Source: Lentisphaeria bacterium (GTDB lineage: Bacteria > Verrucomicrobiota > Lentisphaeria > Victivallales > Victivallaceae). Taken from it: a DNA stretch of 58,503 bases. A program made the position numbers and the translations under genes. Shown here one piece after another: positions 32,327 to 40,263 of the stretch (positions are counted from its first letter, which is position 1; each line of letters opens with the position of its first letter). Where the stretch lies: assembly GCA_017457105.1 (NCBI GenBank), contig JAFTIA010000108.1, positions 1-58,503 of the forward strand, given 5' to 3'. The notes below the pieces were generated by a model. It ran no database searches. It saw only the letters and a program-made list of their open reading frames with translations, and was not told the DNA's origin.

Positions 32327-33016
32327 TTATTCCATCCACGGCGTGCCGTCTGCCAGTTCGGTTTCGTCCGGATCTTCCGCATGATCCCGCAGGGACCGGA
32401 TCAATTCCGGAGAGTAAACCTGTTCCAGGGTTTGCAAAGTTTCTTCCGGAGCATTTTTCATCTGCCGGAAATAAGGGCTCTCTTCTGTGGGGATGGTCAC
32501 ATGATCAATGCGGAAGAATTGAAAGCCCAGTTTGTGGTAAAGATAAATCGCTTTGTGGCTCCATGTCTGCGTATGCAAATAAACATTTTCCACGGTATTC
32601 AGCTCTATATAACGGCGCAAGGCGCAAGTGATGACAGCTCGCCCCAGGCCTTTCCCCTGCTGGGTGGGATCGGTGGAGATCCAGCTGAGCCAGTTGCGGG
32701 GACCCATGGAGCTATCCATAGACCATGCGGTGGCGGTGGCAACAGGGTTGTCATAAGGATCCACTACGAAGACAGCCCTGCGGGCTACTTCATCGCTGTA
32801 CTTTTTCAGGAACCGGTTCTGATAATATTCCAATGCCTTTCCGTGGGTGGGAAACTCCAAAACCTGAGATTCCAGCCGTGCCCATGCGTATTCATCGCCG
32901 GGCTTATAAAGCCGGAAAGAGTACCCCTCCGGCAGAACCGGTTCCGGGAGCGATAGTAAGTTCCTGCCCGGCATTTTCATAATAATATCGTAATACGGCA
33001 AACTTTTGTCCAGCAT
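32327..33016 (-). CDS. GNAT-family N-acetyltransferase
   Basis: 229 aa acetyl-CoA-dependent transferase. The acetyl-CoA loop lies in WISTDPTQQGKGLGRAVITC (Q/R-x-x-G-x-G/A) and motif B in TWSHKAIYLYHKLGFQFF. The N-terminal part (PEGYSFRLYKPGDEYAWARL) is a usual GNAT start. The ATG at 33014-33016 follows AGAGGAAAA. Its stop abuts the stop of the convergent fusion gene with no spacer. Substrate unknown. Confidence 0.88.
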   Translation of the reverse strand: MLDKSLPYYDIIMKMPGRNLLSLPEPVLPEGYSFRLYKPGDEYAWARLESQVLEFPTHGKALEYYQNRFLKKYSDEVARRAVFVVDPYDNPVATATAWSMDSSMGPRNWLSWISTDPTQQGKGLGRAVITCALRRYIELNTVENVYLHTQTWSHKAIYLYHKLGFQFFRIDHVTIPTEESPYFRQMKNAPEETLQTLEQVYSPELIRSLRDHAEDPDETELADGTPWME

Positions 33017-33087
33017 GATATTTTCCTCTGATTTTATTTTGCAAATTCCAGAACGGTTCTGACTATGCACTGCTTTTTATTGGATGA

Positions 33088-33115
33088 AATATACATGTAA
33101 ACAAATAATTTTCAA
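33088..33115 (-). promoter_or_regulatory. Promoter of the GNAT gene
   Basis: Minus strand TTGAAA (33110-33115), 16 bp, TATATT (33088-33093). The start codon is about 72 bp downstream of the -10. The rest of the 33017-33205 gap shows a hairpin at 33179-33197 without a T-run. Confidence 0.55.
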
Positions 33116-33205
33116 ATCCTGCTTTACAGAGATATTTCTGAATGATGCTCCATGAAAATTTTGCGTACTTTCTATGTCGCCCAATAACGGGTTGGGCAAT
33201 ATTCT

Positions 33206-34138
33206 TCAGTTTGTTTTTCTGATTCCATGCAGGATTTTTGTATGAGGAAGCAGACGGCATCTTATGTTCAATTTGTGCGGCAAGTGAACCTTTTTTCCGG
33301 CGATCGAGTTGACGAGCTCCTGGATCTGTTCTTTTTGCGGAGTTGCCAGTTGCAGAAATCCCTTGCGGATGTCTATCGGATCAATCGGGTTGTTTACATA
33401 ATATTCCACATTTTCGGCTACACTTTCGGCGGTGTCGTCAGCGTAACGGCAGGCGAACTCCGGCAAAAGCGTGTCGCGCCCGCCAAGATTACGGGTGTTT
33501 ACTACCGGTACACCGCAAAGCGTGTATTCGCCGCAGGAGAACATCGCTCCTTCCACTGCAGAAAGGGCAAGCCCGCAGGCCGCTTCGCATATCTTTCTGC
33601 CGATCCAAAAAGATGGAACCTTTTGACTCCATTCCGCATGAGAAAAATTGGTGATCGTTGTTTGAAAATACTCTTTTTCCTTTTCTGAATAGCTTCCAAT
33701 CAGGTGCAGATTTTTAATTTTTTCAGCAAGAAAATGCCTTTTAAACGGTGTGATCCGGGCAATGTAAAGAGCATCAAATTTTCGCTTGCCGCTTTTTGCC
33801 AGCGGGTAACGCCCCGGATCCAGAAAGGCATTGTGGCTGGCAAGATAAACTTCACAGAACGCCCGGATGATCTCCACTTCGCCAACTGTGTTTGCAAGGA
33901 TCATAAACCTTGCTTCCGGGAAAGCATTCCGGGCTTCGGCAAGGCGCATCTGCAATTCGGCAGCCACTTCCGGGAGTTCCGCTGACCAGCCCAGCTGCAA
34001 TAGCATGGTAAATTTTTCACTCTGCGGGATCGCTTTTTGGAAAGCCGGTAAATTCCGCAGAAAATCCATTTCAAACGCCGCAATGATTTTGGGCGAATGA
34101 TTCAGGATATAACAGGGAAGATAATCTGAAAAACGCAT
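33206..34138 (-). CDS. Putative glycosyltransferase, last gene of the exopolysaccharide operon
   Basis: 310 aa, no signal peptide. The C-terminal half has a GT-B-type donor region: FDALYIARITPFKRHFLAEK, NLHLIGSYSEKEKEYF, EAACGLALSAVEGAMFSCGEY, then GVPVVNTRNLGGRDTLL and YADDTAESVAENVEYYVNNP, which are GT1/GT4-like nucleotide-sugar contacts. The N-terminal acceptor domain is shorter than usual. One to two bases separate it from the lipoprotein gene upstream. It is probably one of the chain-assembling transferases. Which sugar it adds is unknown. Confidence 0.72.
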   Translation of the reverse strand: MRFSDYLPCYILNHSPKIIAAFEMDFLRNLPAFQKAIPQSEKFTMLLQLGWSAELPEVAAELQMRLAEARNAFPEARFMILANTVGEVEIIRAFCEVYLASHNAFLDPGRYPLAKSGKRKFDALYIARITPFKRHFLAEKIKNLHLIGSYSEKEKEYFQTTITNFSHAEWSQKVPSFWIGRKICEAACGLALSAVEGAMFSCGEYTLCGVPVVNTRNLGGRDTLLPEFACRYADDTAESVAENVEYYVNNPIDPIDIRKGFLQLATPQKEQIQELVNSIAGKKVHLPHKLNIRCRLLPHTKILHGIRKTN

Positions 34139-34139
34139 T

Positions 34140-35051
34140 TTACTCCGCCCCGTTCCATTCCCGGAATTTGATCAGATTTTGTGTTCTTGCATTGGCATTT
34201 TCTGCAATATTCCCTGCAAAAATCGAGATGCAGTTATTGGTATATTTGCCATTGATAACATGCAGAAGCGGCAGGGGACAATTCACATTCAGCACCCCTT
34301 TTTCCGGATCGATCACCGCCCCGCAAAAATGTTTTACTTCCACCTTCCGCCAGAAAATATTTTTGTGTTCAGGCATATAAAATACGGCTTTGATATTTTC
34401 CTGTGCCGTTCCCGGCGTGGCATCCAATTTCCAGTTCAGGGGATTGATGCAGTAAATGCCTTTTTTCAAGGCAGGATCATCCATTTTTTCGTGATTGATA
34501 CAGCTTGTCCATGTTACGATCACGCCGTAATCATTGGCTCCGGAAGCGGCGGTCAGGTCATCCCAGTAGAAATCATCGGCGATTTCTTCAGCTGTTTTGG
34601 GCTGCATATCCGGCAGATAGGCGGCAATAAAACCGTTTTTCACTGTCAACCCACTCACTTTCTGCATGGCGGCATAAAGCAAATCGGCTGCTTTCCCCTC
34701 CGCAAGCAGTACAAAAGGATGCCCCGGTGCATGAAAATTTTCCAGATAATATTCCAGAGCTTCAGAAACATTTTTTACATCCGGATCCTGGATCTCCGGA
34801 GCAAAAACACGCACGCCCCGCCCGAAAATATCGTTGGTATGGGTCTTGGTCCAGTTGAACTGGATATCATGAGTATCCCCGTATCCCGCCGGTGCCTTCC
34901 CGATATAAAACAGGTCAAACCGGGAATAATATTGCGGAATATCATTTTCCCGGATCAGCCAGTTTGTTCCGTAGTCATAGGGGGAGGCCGCACACCCTGC
35001 CAAAGTCAGGATCGTCACCACTGCCGCCAGAAAACAAAAAAGTTTTTTCAT
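34140..35051 (-). CDS. Lipoprotein, DUF3089-like alpha/beta-hydrolase fold without visible nucleophile
   Basis: 303 aa. Lipoprotein signal peptide with lipobox LTLAGC. The body resembles DUF3089 (an alpha/beta-hydrolase-like family): YDYGTNWLIREND, RFDLFYIGKAP, GRGVRVFAPEIQDPDV, then LEYYLENFHAPGHPFVLLAEGKAADLLYAAM. In the family the last stretch contains a G-x-S-x-G elbow; here it reads LAEGKAAD, so the nucleophile serine seems lost. The stop-start overlap with the upstream fusion glycosyltransferase places it in the same operon. It may be a non-catalytic polysaccharide-binding or maturation factor; this is inference and the family assignment is tentative. Confidence 0.6.
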   Translation of the reverse strand: MKKLFCFLAAVVTILTLAGCAASPYDYGTNWLIRENDIPQYYSRFDLFYIGKAPAGYGDTHDIQFNWTKTHTNDIFGRGVRVFAPEIQDPDVKNVSEALEYYLENFHAPGHPFVLLAEGKAADLLYAAMQKVSGLTVKNGFIAAYLPDMQPKTAEEIADDFYWDDLTAASGANDYGVIVTWTSCINHEKMDDPALKKGIYCINPLNWKLDATPGTAQENIKAVFYMPEHKNIFWRKVEVKHFCGAVIDPEKGVLNVNCPLPLLHVINGKYTNNCISIFAGNIAENANARTQNLIKFREWNGAE

Positions 35052-36835
35052 TTTTTTCTCCGTAATTTATAGAGCAAAACCCTTGCCACAAACAGGGGAT
35101 TGCCGATAATATACCGCTTGAATAACCGAACAGGCTCATTATAAAGCCGGTAACACCACTCCATATTGCATTTCCGCATCCAGATCGGCGCCCGGGGGAT
35201 CCTGCCCGACACGAAATCCAGCAAGCCGCCTACGCCGATCGCCACACAGCCGGGCAGTTCGTTCAAATGTTCACGGATCCACATTTCCTGCCGGGGGACC
35301 CCCATTGCCACCAGAACAATGTCCGGCTTTTGCGACTGGAGCTCTTTCAAAACATCTTCTTCGCTTTTTTCTTTGCAAAAACCGTCTGCACAACCGGTAA
35401 AATCGGCTTTGCCCTTCAGTGCCCGGGCATTTGCCAACGCTTTTTTTGCCACCTCCGGCGACCCGCCCAAGAGATAGATGCGGCAGGGCTTTTGAGCAAG
35501 CAGGGGGAACATATCGGTCCCGTTGACATTTTCTTCCACCCTGTACCCCAGCATCTTTGCCCCGAGCTTTGCCCCGATGCCATCGGCAAAGACCGCCTGA
35601 CAACAGTTCAAAACCTGCTTGTACGCTTCATCTTTATACGCAATATTCAGACAATGGGCATTGATAAACGCCACATGATGATTCTGCTTGCTTTTAACAA
35701 GACTCTCCACTTGCGCCAGAGCTTCCTCCATGGTCCCGGTAAAATACGGGACACCGAAAACTGTAACGGTTTTCCGGTTGTAAATTTTCACCAGTTCCTC
35801 CGCCGTTTTCTTCCAGCTGAATTGCGCCGCCCGAACCTTACCTTTCGCCGCCAACTCCCGCTGATACGCCGGATCGGAAAGGATTTTTTTCATGGCTTCC
35901 GAAATACTTGCAACAGAGTCCGGTTCAAAAAGTTCTGCCGCTCCATTTCCAAGCTCCCCCAGAGAGGAATTGTTGGAGCAGGCACAAGGCAGGCCCGCCG
36001 CCATCGCTTCCAGCAACGACAGCCCGAATCCCTCAAAGCGGGAGGGAAAGATATACATGGTGCTTTCCGCGTAAAGTGCCGGGAGTTTGTTCCATTCCAG
36101 AAAACCCGTAAATTGGAACTGCTCCGCACAGGGGGAATTCTTTGCATAATCCCAAACGACCTCCGCCCCGTTCCAGGAAGCTCCGGGCATCACAAGCGTG
36201 TACTCTTTCCGTAACTCTTCCGGAAGATGCTCAAAGGCCTTCAGGAGATTCAAATGATTCTTGCCGGGGTGTTCAATGCGGGAAATATACAAAATCTGCT
36301 TTTTCTTTTCTGCGGCAACTTTTTCCGGCGGGGTAAATCCATTATACACCACCGAAATCTTTTCTTCCGGAATATGCCAGTATTGCATCAAATCCTTCCG
36401 GGTGGATTCACTGATGGCAACGATTTTTTGCGCTTTCCGGACAAAATGCGGCAGGATCTTTTGGATATAAAACATTCTGAACCGGTCATACTTTACCGGC
36501 ACATGGTACTGGGATAGATCGTGCACCACCGCAATCGTAAAAATGGGATAACGGCAAAACACCCGCCGGTTGGCGGCGAGCAGCATGCAGAAATCATATT
36601 TCTTCCAGTTGATCCGCAGGGGAAGAATAAAGAGGCTGTAAAGCATGGAAAATACTGCCCGGCGTTTCTTTATCCGGATAAGGTCAAAACGCTCAAACTC
36701 TTTTGCCCCGTCATCCTCCACGATCAAAGTAAGATCGTGCCCTGCCTGTTCAAGAGCATGGACGACTTCCCGGATATAAACCGATATCCCTGACTTGCCG
36801 TTATCAAAGGGGATCGCTGAAAGCAATATTTTCAT
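35048..36835 (-). CDS. Bifunctional glycosyltransferase: GT4 domain fused to WecG/TagA/CpsF (GT26) domain
   Basis: 595 aa. Residues 1 to about 370 are a GT4 enzyme (MKILLSAIPFDNGKSGISVY; ISRIEHPGKNHLNLLKAF; the EGFGLSLLEAMAAGLPCACS donor motif). Residues about 375-595 are a complete WecG/TagA/CpsF domain (VTVFGVPYFTGTMEEAL, AFINAHCLNIAYKDE, FADGIGAKLGAKMLGY, IYLLGGSPEVAKKAL, VLVAMGVPRQEMWI, GVGGLLDFVSGRIPRAP, WMRKCNMEWCYRLYNEP). GT26 enzymes add ManNAc-type sugars to an undecaprenyl-linked sugar. GGGGGGAAAG precedes the ATG. Two consecutive assembly steps are thus carried on one polypeptide. Confidence 0.93.
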   Translation of the reverse strand: MKILLSAIPFDNGKSGISVYIREVVHALEQAGHDLTLIVEDDGAKEFERFDLIRIKKRRAVFSMLYSLFILPLRINWKKYDFCMLLAANRRVFCRYPIFTIAVVHDLSQYHVPVKYDRFRMFYIQKILPHFVRKAQKIVAISESTRKDLMQYWHIPEEKISVVYNGFTPPEKVAAEKKKQILYISRIEHPGKNHLNLLKAFEHLPEELRKEYTLVMPGASWNGAEVVWDYAKNSPCAEQFQFTGFLEWNKLPALYAESTMYIFPSRFEGFGLSLLEAMAAGLPCACSNNSSLGELGNGAAELFEPDSVASISEAMKKILSDPAYQRELAAKGKVRAAQFSWKKTAEELVKIYNRKTVTVFGVPYFTGTMEEALAQVESLVKSKQNHHVAFINAHCLNIAYKDEAYKQVLNCCQAVFADGIGAKLGAKMLGYRVEENVNGTDMFPLLAQKPCRIYLLGGSPEVAKKALANARALKGKADFTGCADGFCKEKSEEDVLKELQSQKPDIVLVAMGVPRQEMWIREHLNELPGCVAIGVGGLLDFVSGRIPRAPIWMRKCNMEWCYRLYNEPVRLFKRYIIGNPLFVARVLLYKLRRKK

Positions 36836-37914
36836 GCTTTCCCCCCTGCAAGTTCTTTTACTTTTTTCACAAACTTTTCTTCTGAAAACATTTCTTTTGT
36901 CCATTTCCGGCAGGCACGGCTCATTCGGGGAAGAAGAATATCATGCTGCTGATACAGAAGGCGGAAAGCCTCATTCATATCCGCCTTTTCCGGCACTGTA
37001 AAACCGTATTTTACACTGCGCAGCCATTCCCTTACGCCGCCCAGCTCAAAAGCAACGGCCGGGACCCCATTGGCAAGGGCTTCCAGCCCCACCAGCCCGA
37101 AAGGCTCCTGCCAGCGGATGGGGAAACAGAATACATCGCAGTTTTCCCACAGCGTTTCCGGTTCGCTGACAAAGCCCGCAAAGTGTACTTTATCCCGCAA
37201 ATGATATTTTTCAACCATATTTTCCAGCATGGCACGATCTTTCCCGTCTCCGGCAATGGTGCAATCAAAAGGAATATCCAATCCGGCAAGGGATTTCAGC
37301 ATCAGATCCGCCCCTTTGCCCCGGATGAGCTGCCCGAGGAACAAAATACGCAAAACGCCATCCGGCATAAAGACATGTTCTTTTTCCGCTGTTTGAATAA
37401 ATGCCGGAAGTTTTACCACTTTTTCAAACCCGTTTTTACGCAGGTTTTCCGCCATGAAATCGGACAAAACCAACGCAGGGAATCGGCGATATTCTTTCAG
37501 CGGCGGCGCAGGATTCCGCCCCAGAGAACAGAGTTTGCAAATATATTTATTATACGCCCGGTGACAGTTGATCCTGCCGACAGGCGTATAATAGTGATGC
37601 CGCTGACAGTAAATATTGTGATCGTGGGCAAAGAAGAACGTCTTGTTTGCCGGCAGAAATTCAAGATATTTTACATCGATGATATTGTGCAGGATCACCA
37701 TGTCGCAGTTTTGCAAAAGCGGGTCATTGCAGGTAAACTTTTTTATGGAAGTAAATGCCGATGCAAACGATTCCTGATCCTTTCCGCCATCCTCCATACA
37801 GCAGTAATGCACGGCAAAGCCGTTTTTTCGCAAAAGTTCAGCACTTTTCTGCATGTAACGCTCAATGCCGCCAATGATGCCGTTGCAGTTACCGATGTAA
37901 AGAATATTTTTCAT
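36832..37914 (-). CDS. Glycosyltransferase family 4
   Basis: 360 aa. N-terminal acceptor domain opens MKNILYIGNCNGIIGGIERY (G-G-I/V-x-x-x loop typical of GT4). The donor domain contains LRILFLGQLIRGKGADLMLK, CTIAGDGKDRAML, VHFAGFVSEPETLWENCDVF and EPFGLVGLEALANGVPAVAFELGG (the E-x7-E motif). A CxxC-like segment CKLCSLGRNPAPPL near residue 140 is a Cys-rich insert as found in some GT4 enzymes. It starts and ends in 4-bp overlaps with its neighbours. Cytoplasmic, adds one sugar of the repeat unit. Confidence 0.92.
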   Translation of the reverse strand: MKNILYIGNCNGIIGGIERYMQKSAELLRKNGFAVHYCCMEDGGKDQESFASAFTSIKKFTCNDPLLQNCDMVILHNIIDVKYLEFLPANKTFFFAHDHNIYCQRHHYYTPVGRINCHRAYNKYICKLCSLGRNPAPPLKEYRRFPALVLSDFMAENLRKNGFEKVVKLPAFIQTAEKEHVFMPDGVLRILFLGQLIRGKGADLMLKSLAGLDIPFDCTIAGDGKDRAMLENMVEKYHLRDKVHFAGFVSEPETLWENCDVFCFPIRWQEPFGLVGLEALANGVPAVAFELGGVREWLRSVKYGFTVPEKADMNEAFRLLYQQHDILLPRMSRACRKWTKEMFSEEKFVKKVKELAGGKA

Positions 37915-39107
37915 GCTTTCAGCTCCCGGTAAATATCGGTCAACTTTGCGGCAATCGTCTGCCAGTTGTATTCCTGTGCAGTTCTTTTTCCTCCGGCAAT
38001 CAAAACATCCCGTAAACATTCTGTTTTACTGTATGCTTCGAGCAAACTTTTTACATTATTATCCTCAAATAATAACGCGTTTTTGCCATCGTCAAGGAAA
38101 TCCCGCAACCCACCCACTGCCGAGGCGATCAGCGGCACTCCCGCATCCAAAGCCTCCAGTGCTGCAATGCCGAATGGCTCATGACGGCTGGGCAGAATAA
38201 AGCAATGCGCCGTTTTGAATGCCTGCAAAAGTTCCGCATCATCCGGCTTCAATCCGGGGATCACGGTCAACCGCTCTTTTACGCCAAGCGTTTCCGCCTG
38301 TTTCCGGATTTCTTCATAATACCACGCAGCCGTGATGGGCCCGATCAGCAATAAATGTGTATCTTGATACTGTTCAAGCAATTCCAGTAAAATTTTCTGA
38401 TTTTTCTGGTAATCGATCCGGGAAATGCAGAGAATAACTTTTCTGTCTTCCGGGATCTTATATTTCTTCCGGAACATTCCGGCATCCGGCAGTTCCCGGT
38501 GCAGAATCCCGTTGGGGAAAAGTTCCACTCTTTTGCCGGGATAACGCACCTTAAGTTTGGCTTTTTCTTCCTTACTCAATGCCAGAAGCAGATCTGCCCG
38601 GCTTTCCGGAGCCTGACGCACGTTGAAAATCCGGTCAAGGAGGCCGCCGTAAGAAAATTTGTGCTTCAATGGCTTCAGCATCAACGCCATTTCCTGCTCC
38701 GGAATGGCGCATGCCCCGCCGTGTAAACTCATGATGCAAGGCGTTTGCAGCTTCTTCCCCAGCCGGATGGAATATTGGGCGATCCTGCCTCCTGCGTGGA
38801 TGTGGAACAAATCAAAATTTCCATTTTTCAAACACTGCAAAAGTTCCGGACACAAAGGGTTGCCGCCTTTTTTGTCCAGTGCAAGCCGATCTTTTCCCGG
38901 CATGGGGAACCAGGGGTAAAAATAAGGAAAACGCCGGATCGTGATCCCTTCAACAACTTCACTGCCAACCCTGTCCAACGCGGCAGTACAGATGATTTCC
39001 GGAGTCAAGCCCTGCGCTTTCTGCTGCAAGGCAATGTTCCACACAACACTTTCCGTGCCTCCCCATTCAGAAAAGGTAAACCGGCGGACGATATGAGCGA
39101 TTTTCAT
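37911..39107 (-). CDS. Glycosyltransferase family 4
   Basis: 398 aa. MKIAHIVRRFTFSEWGGTES is the N-terminal donor-loop start with the GGTE/GGVE motif. Then DLFHIHAGGRIAQY and SLHGGACAIPEQEM occur in the acceptor domain. KVILCISRIDYQKNQKILLE, HLLLIGPITAAWYY and SRHEPFGIAALEALDAGVPLIAS form the nucleotide-sugar site. The ATG at 39105-39107 is the conserved start although the frame stays open upstream. Co-translated with neighbours through 4-bp overlaps. Confidence 0.92.
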   Translation of the reverse strand: MKIAHIVRRFTFSEWGGTESVVWNIALQQKAQGLTPEIICTAALDRVGSEVVEGITIRRFPYFYPWFPMPGKDRLALDKKGGNPLCPELLQCLKNGNFDLFHIHAGGRIAQYSIRLGKKLQTPCIMSLHGGACAIPEQEMALMLKPLKHKFSYGGLLDRIFNVRQAPESRADLLLALSKEEKAKLKVRYPGKRVELFPNGILHRELPDAGMFRKKYKIPEDRKVILCISRIDYQKNQKILLELLEQYQDTHLLLIGPITAAWYYEEIRKQAETLGVKERLTVIPGLKPDDAELLQAFKTAHCFILPSRHEPFGIAALEALDAGVPLIASAVGGLRDFLDDGKNALLFEDNNVKSLLEAYSKTECLRDVLIAGGKRTAQEYNWQTIAAKLTDIYRELKA

Positions 39108-39919
39108 ACGTTTGACCCCCGGTAATAACTTGTTTTCTGTACCCACCGGTAAAGGGGGGCGTAGAAAAATTCTCTGACAGCCCCCTGTTTGGCGAGGTAA
39201 AGCCAATCCCGCAAGGTTTCTGCAAGAACAGCCAAAATGCAATGGCGCAAACTCATGGGGCTTTTCCCCATTTGTTTATCCGCCACACCTTCGTTGAAAA
39301 AGCGTTTTTTGACCTCCTGCAAAGTGTAGTTGTGAGAGTGTTCCACAACGGCATCAGGTACATAAACGATTTTTGCCGAATTGCGTTTGACCCATTCCGC
39401 ATCTTCGGAATACCGGATCTCTTCATGAAAAGGTTTGGCAAGCAAATCCGCTTTGCGGAATCCGGAGGATACCAGCGAGAAAAAATTGCCCCAGTTTGCA
39501 GATATGGAACCGTTTCCAAAGGCCCGTTCGTAATCTTTACGCACCACAAAATAAGCATCTTTCCGGGCGATCTGGTTGCCGAAAACGCAATCGACCGACC
39601 CATCTTTCAGCGGGGCAGTCAAATTTTTCAAATAATTCCGTTTTTGAGGAATGGCATCACTGTTGTTGAAAACAATAATATTGCCCTTTGCCGCACGAAT
39701 CATATGATTCAGCGTCCTGCCGGGGATATATGGACCTTCCGGCGGGTCGATCCTGCGGAGTTCCGGCACACTTGCCAGATATTCCGCTGTACCGTCGGTG
39801 GAGTGATCGTCGCAGGAAAGGATCTCCACCGGTTCATCTGCTGTTTGCGCCAACAGCATCTCCACCGTTTGCCGGATGTATTTCATATCGTTATGGGAAC
39901 GCATCAATACAGAAATCAT
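39104..39919 (-). CDS. Glycosyltransferase family 2
   Basis: 271 aa inverting GT-A enzyme. It opens ISVLMRSHNDMKYIRQTVEM. The nucleotide-binding DDHSTDGTAEYL is at about residues 37-48. The DxD equivalent is replaced by NNSDAIP, the acceptor/catalytic region is YSEDAEWVKR (ED of the ED(Y) motif) and PDAVVEHSHNYTLQ follows. The C-terminus may associate with the membrane. A typical rhamnosyl- or glucosyltransferase-like member of an EPS pathway; sugar unknown. Confidence 0.9.
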   Translation of the reverse strand: MISVLMRSHNDMKYIRQTVEMLLAQTADEPVEILSCDDHSTDGTAEYLASVPELRRIDPPEGPYIPGRTLNHMIRAAKGNIIVFNNSDAIPQKRNYLKNLTAPLKDGSVDCVFGNQIARKDAYFVVRKDYERAFGNGSISANWGNFFSLVSSGFRKADLLAKPFHEEIRYSEDAEWVKRNSAKIVYVPDAVVEHSHNYTLQEVKKRFFNEGVADKQMGKSPMSLRHCILAVLAETLRDWLYLAKQGAVREFFYAPLYRWVQKTSYYRGSNV

Positions 39920-40260
39920 TCCAGCTTCTCCTGACAGCTTGCCACGGCTTCTTCGATGGTGGGATAAATATCAAAAACCCGGTAAACTTTGGTAATATCC
40001 AGTACGATCTGCATATCGGCACTGACTCTTGCCAGTTTGATGACCGATTTATTTTCCAATGCTTTCTGCGCCATTGCCAGCAAAGCATCCAGCCCGTAGT
40101 TATCGATATTGACCAGTTTTTCCAGATCCAGAACGACGGGTTCTCCCGCTTTCATCCGTTCACTCAAGACATATTTGAAGTTTTCCACACCCACTTGATC
40201 CAGAAACATTTGCACATGAGCGATCAATACGCCATTGATATATTCAAATCGCATTTCCAT
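39916..40260 (-). CDS. STAS-domain protein lacking the phosphorylatable serine
   Basis: 114 aa, a single STAS domain as in anti-sigma-factor antagonists (SpoIIAA/RsbV). The hallmark segment reads VVLDLEKLVNIDNYGLDALL. In active antagonists it is D-L-(x)n-I-D-S-S/T-G, where the first serine is phosphorylated. Here Asn54 stands in that place followed by Tyr. No kinase/anti-sigma partner is adjacent. It lies between the flippase and a GT2 gene and overlaps the latter's start by 4 bp, so it is made with the polysaccharide machinery. A constitutively 'unphosphorylated' regulator or a scaffold is possible; that is inference. Confidence 0.85.
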   Translation of the reverse strand: MEMRFEYINGVLIAHVQMFLDQVGVENFKYVLSERMKAGEPVVLDLEKLVNIDNYGLDALLAMAQKALENKSVIKLARVSADMQIVLDITKVYRVFDIYPTIEEAVASCQEKLE

Positions 40261-40263
40261 TGT

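Noticed and set aside
33179-33197. Hairpin GCCCAA...TTGGGC as terminator of the long operon
   Set aside because: Only 6 bp with no T-run on the minus strand. It could help Rho-dependent ending but does not qualify as an intrinsic terminator.
33063-33260. 65-codon leftward frame between the GNAT gene and the operon end
   Set aside because: It overlaps the GNAT promoter and the end of the last glycosyltransferase, lacks a ribosome site and resembles no protein.
35267-36214. 315-codon forward frame within the glycosyltransferase region (and similar forward frames at 34179, 36943, 39688, 43990, 45624, 49865, 50571)
   Set aside because: All lie opposite well-supported leftward genes. Their translations carry no domain motif and show shadow-type composition.
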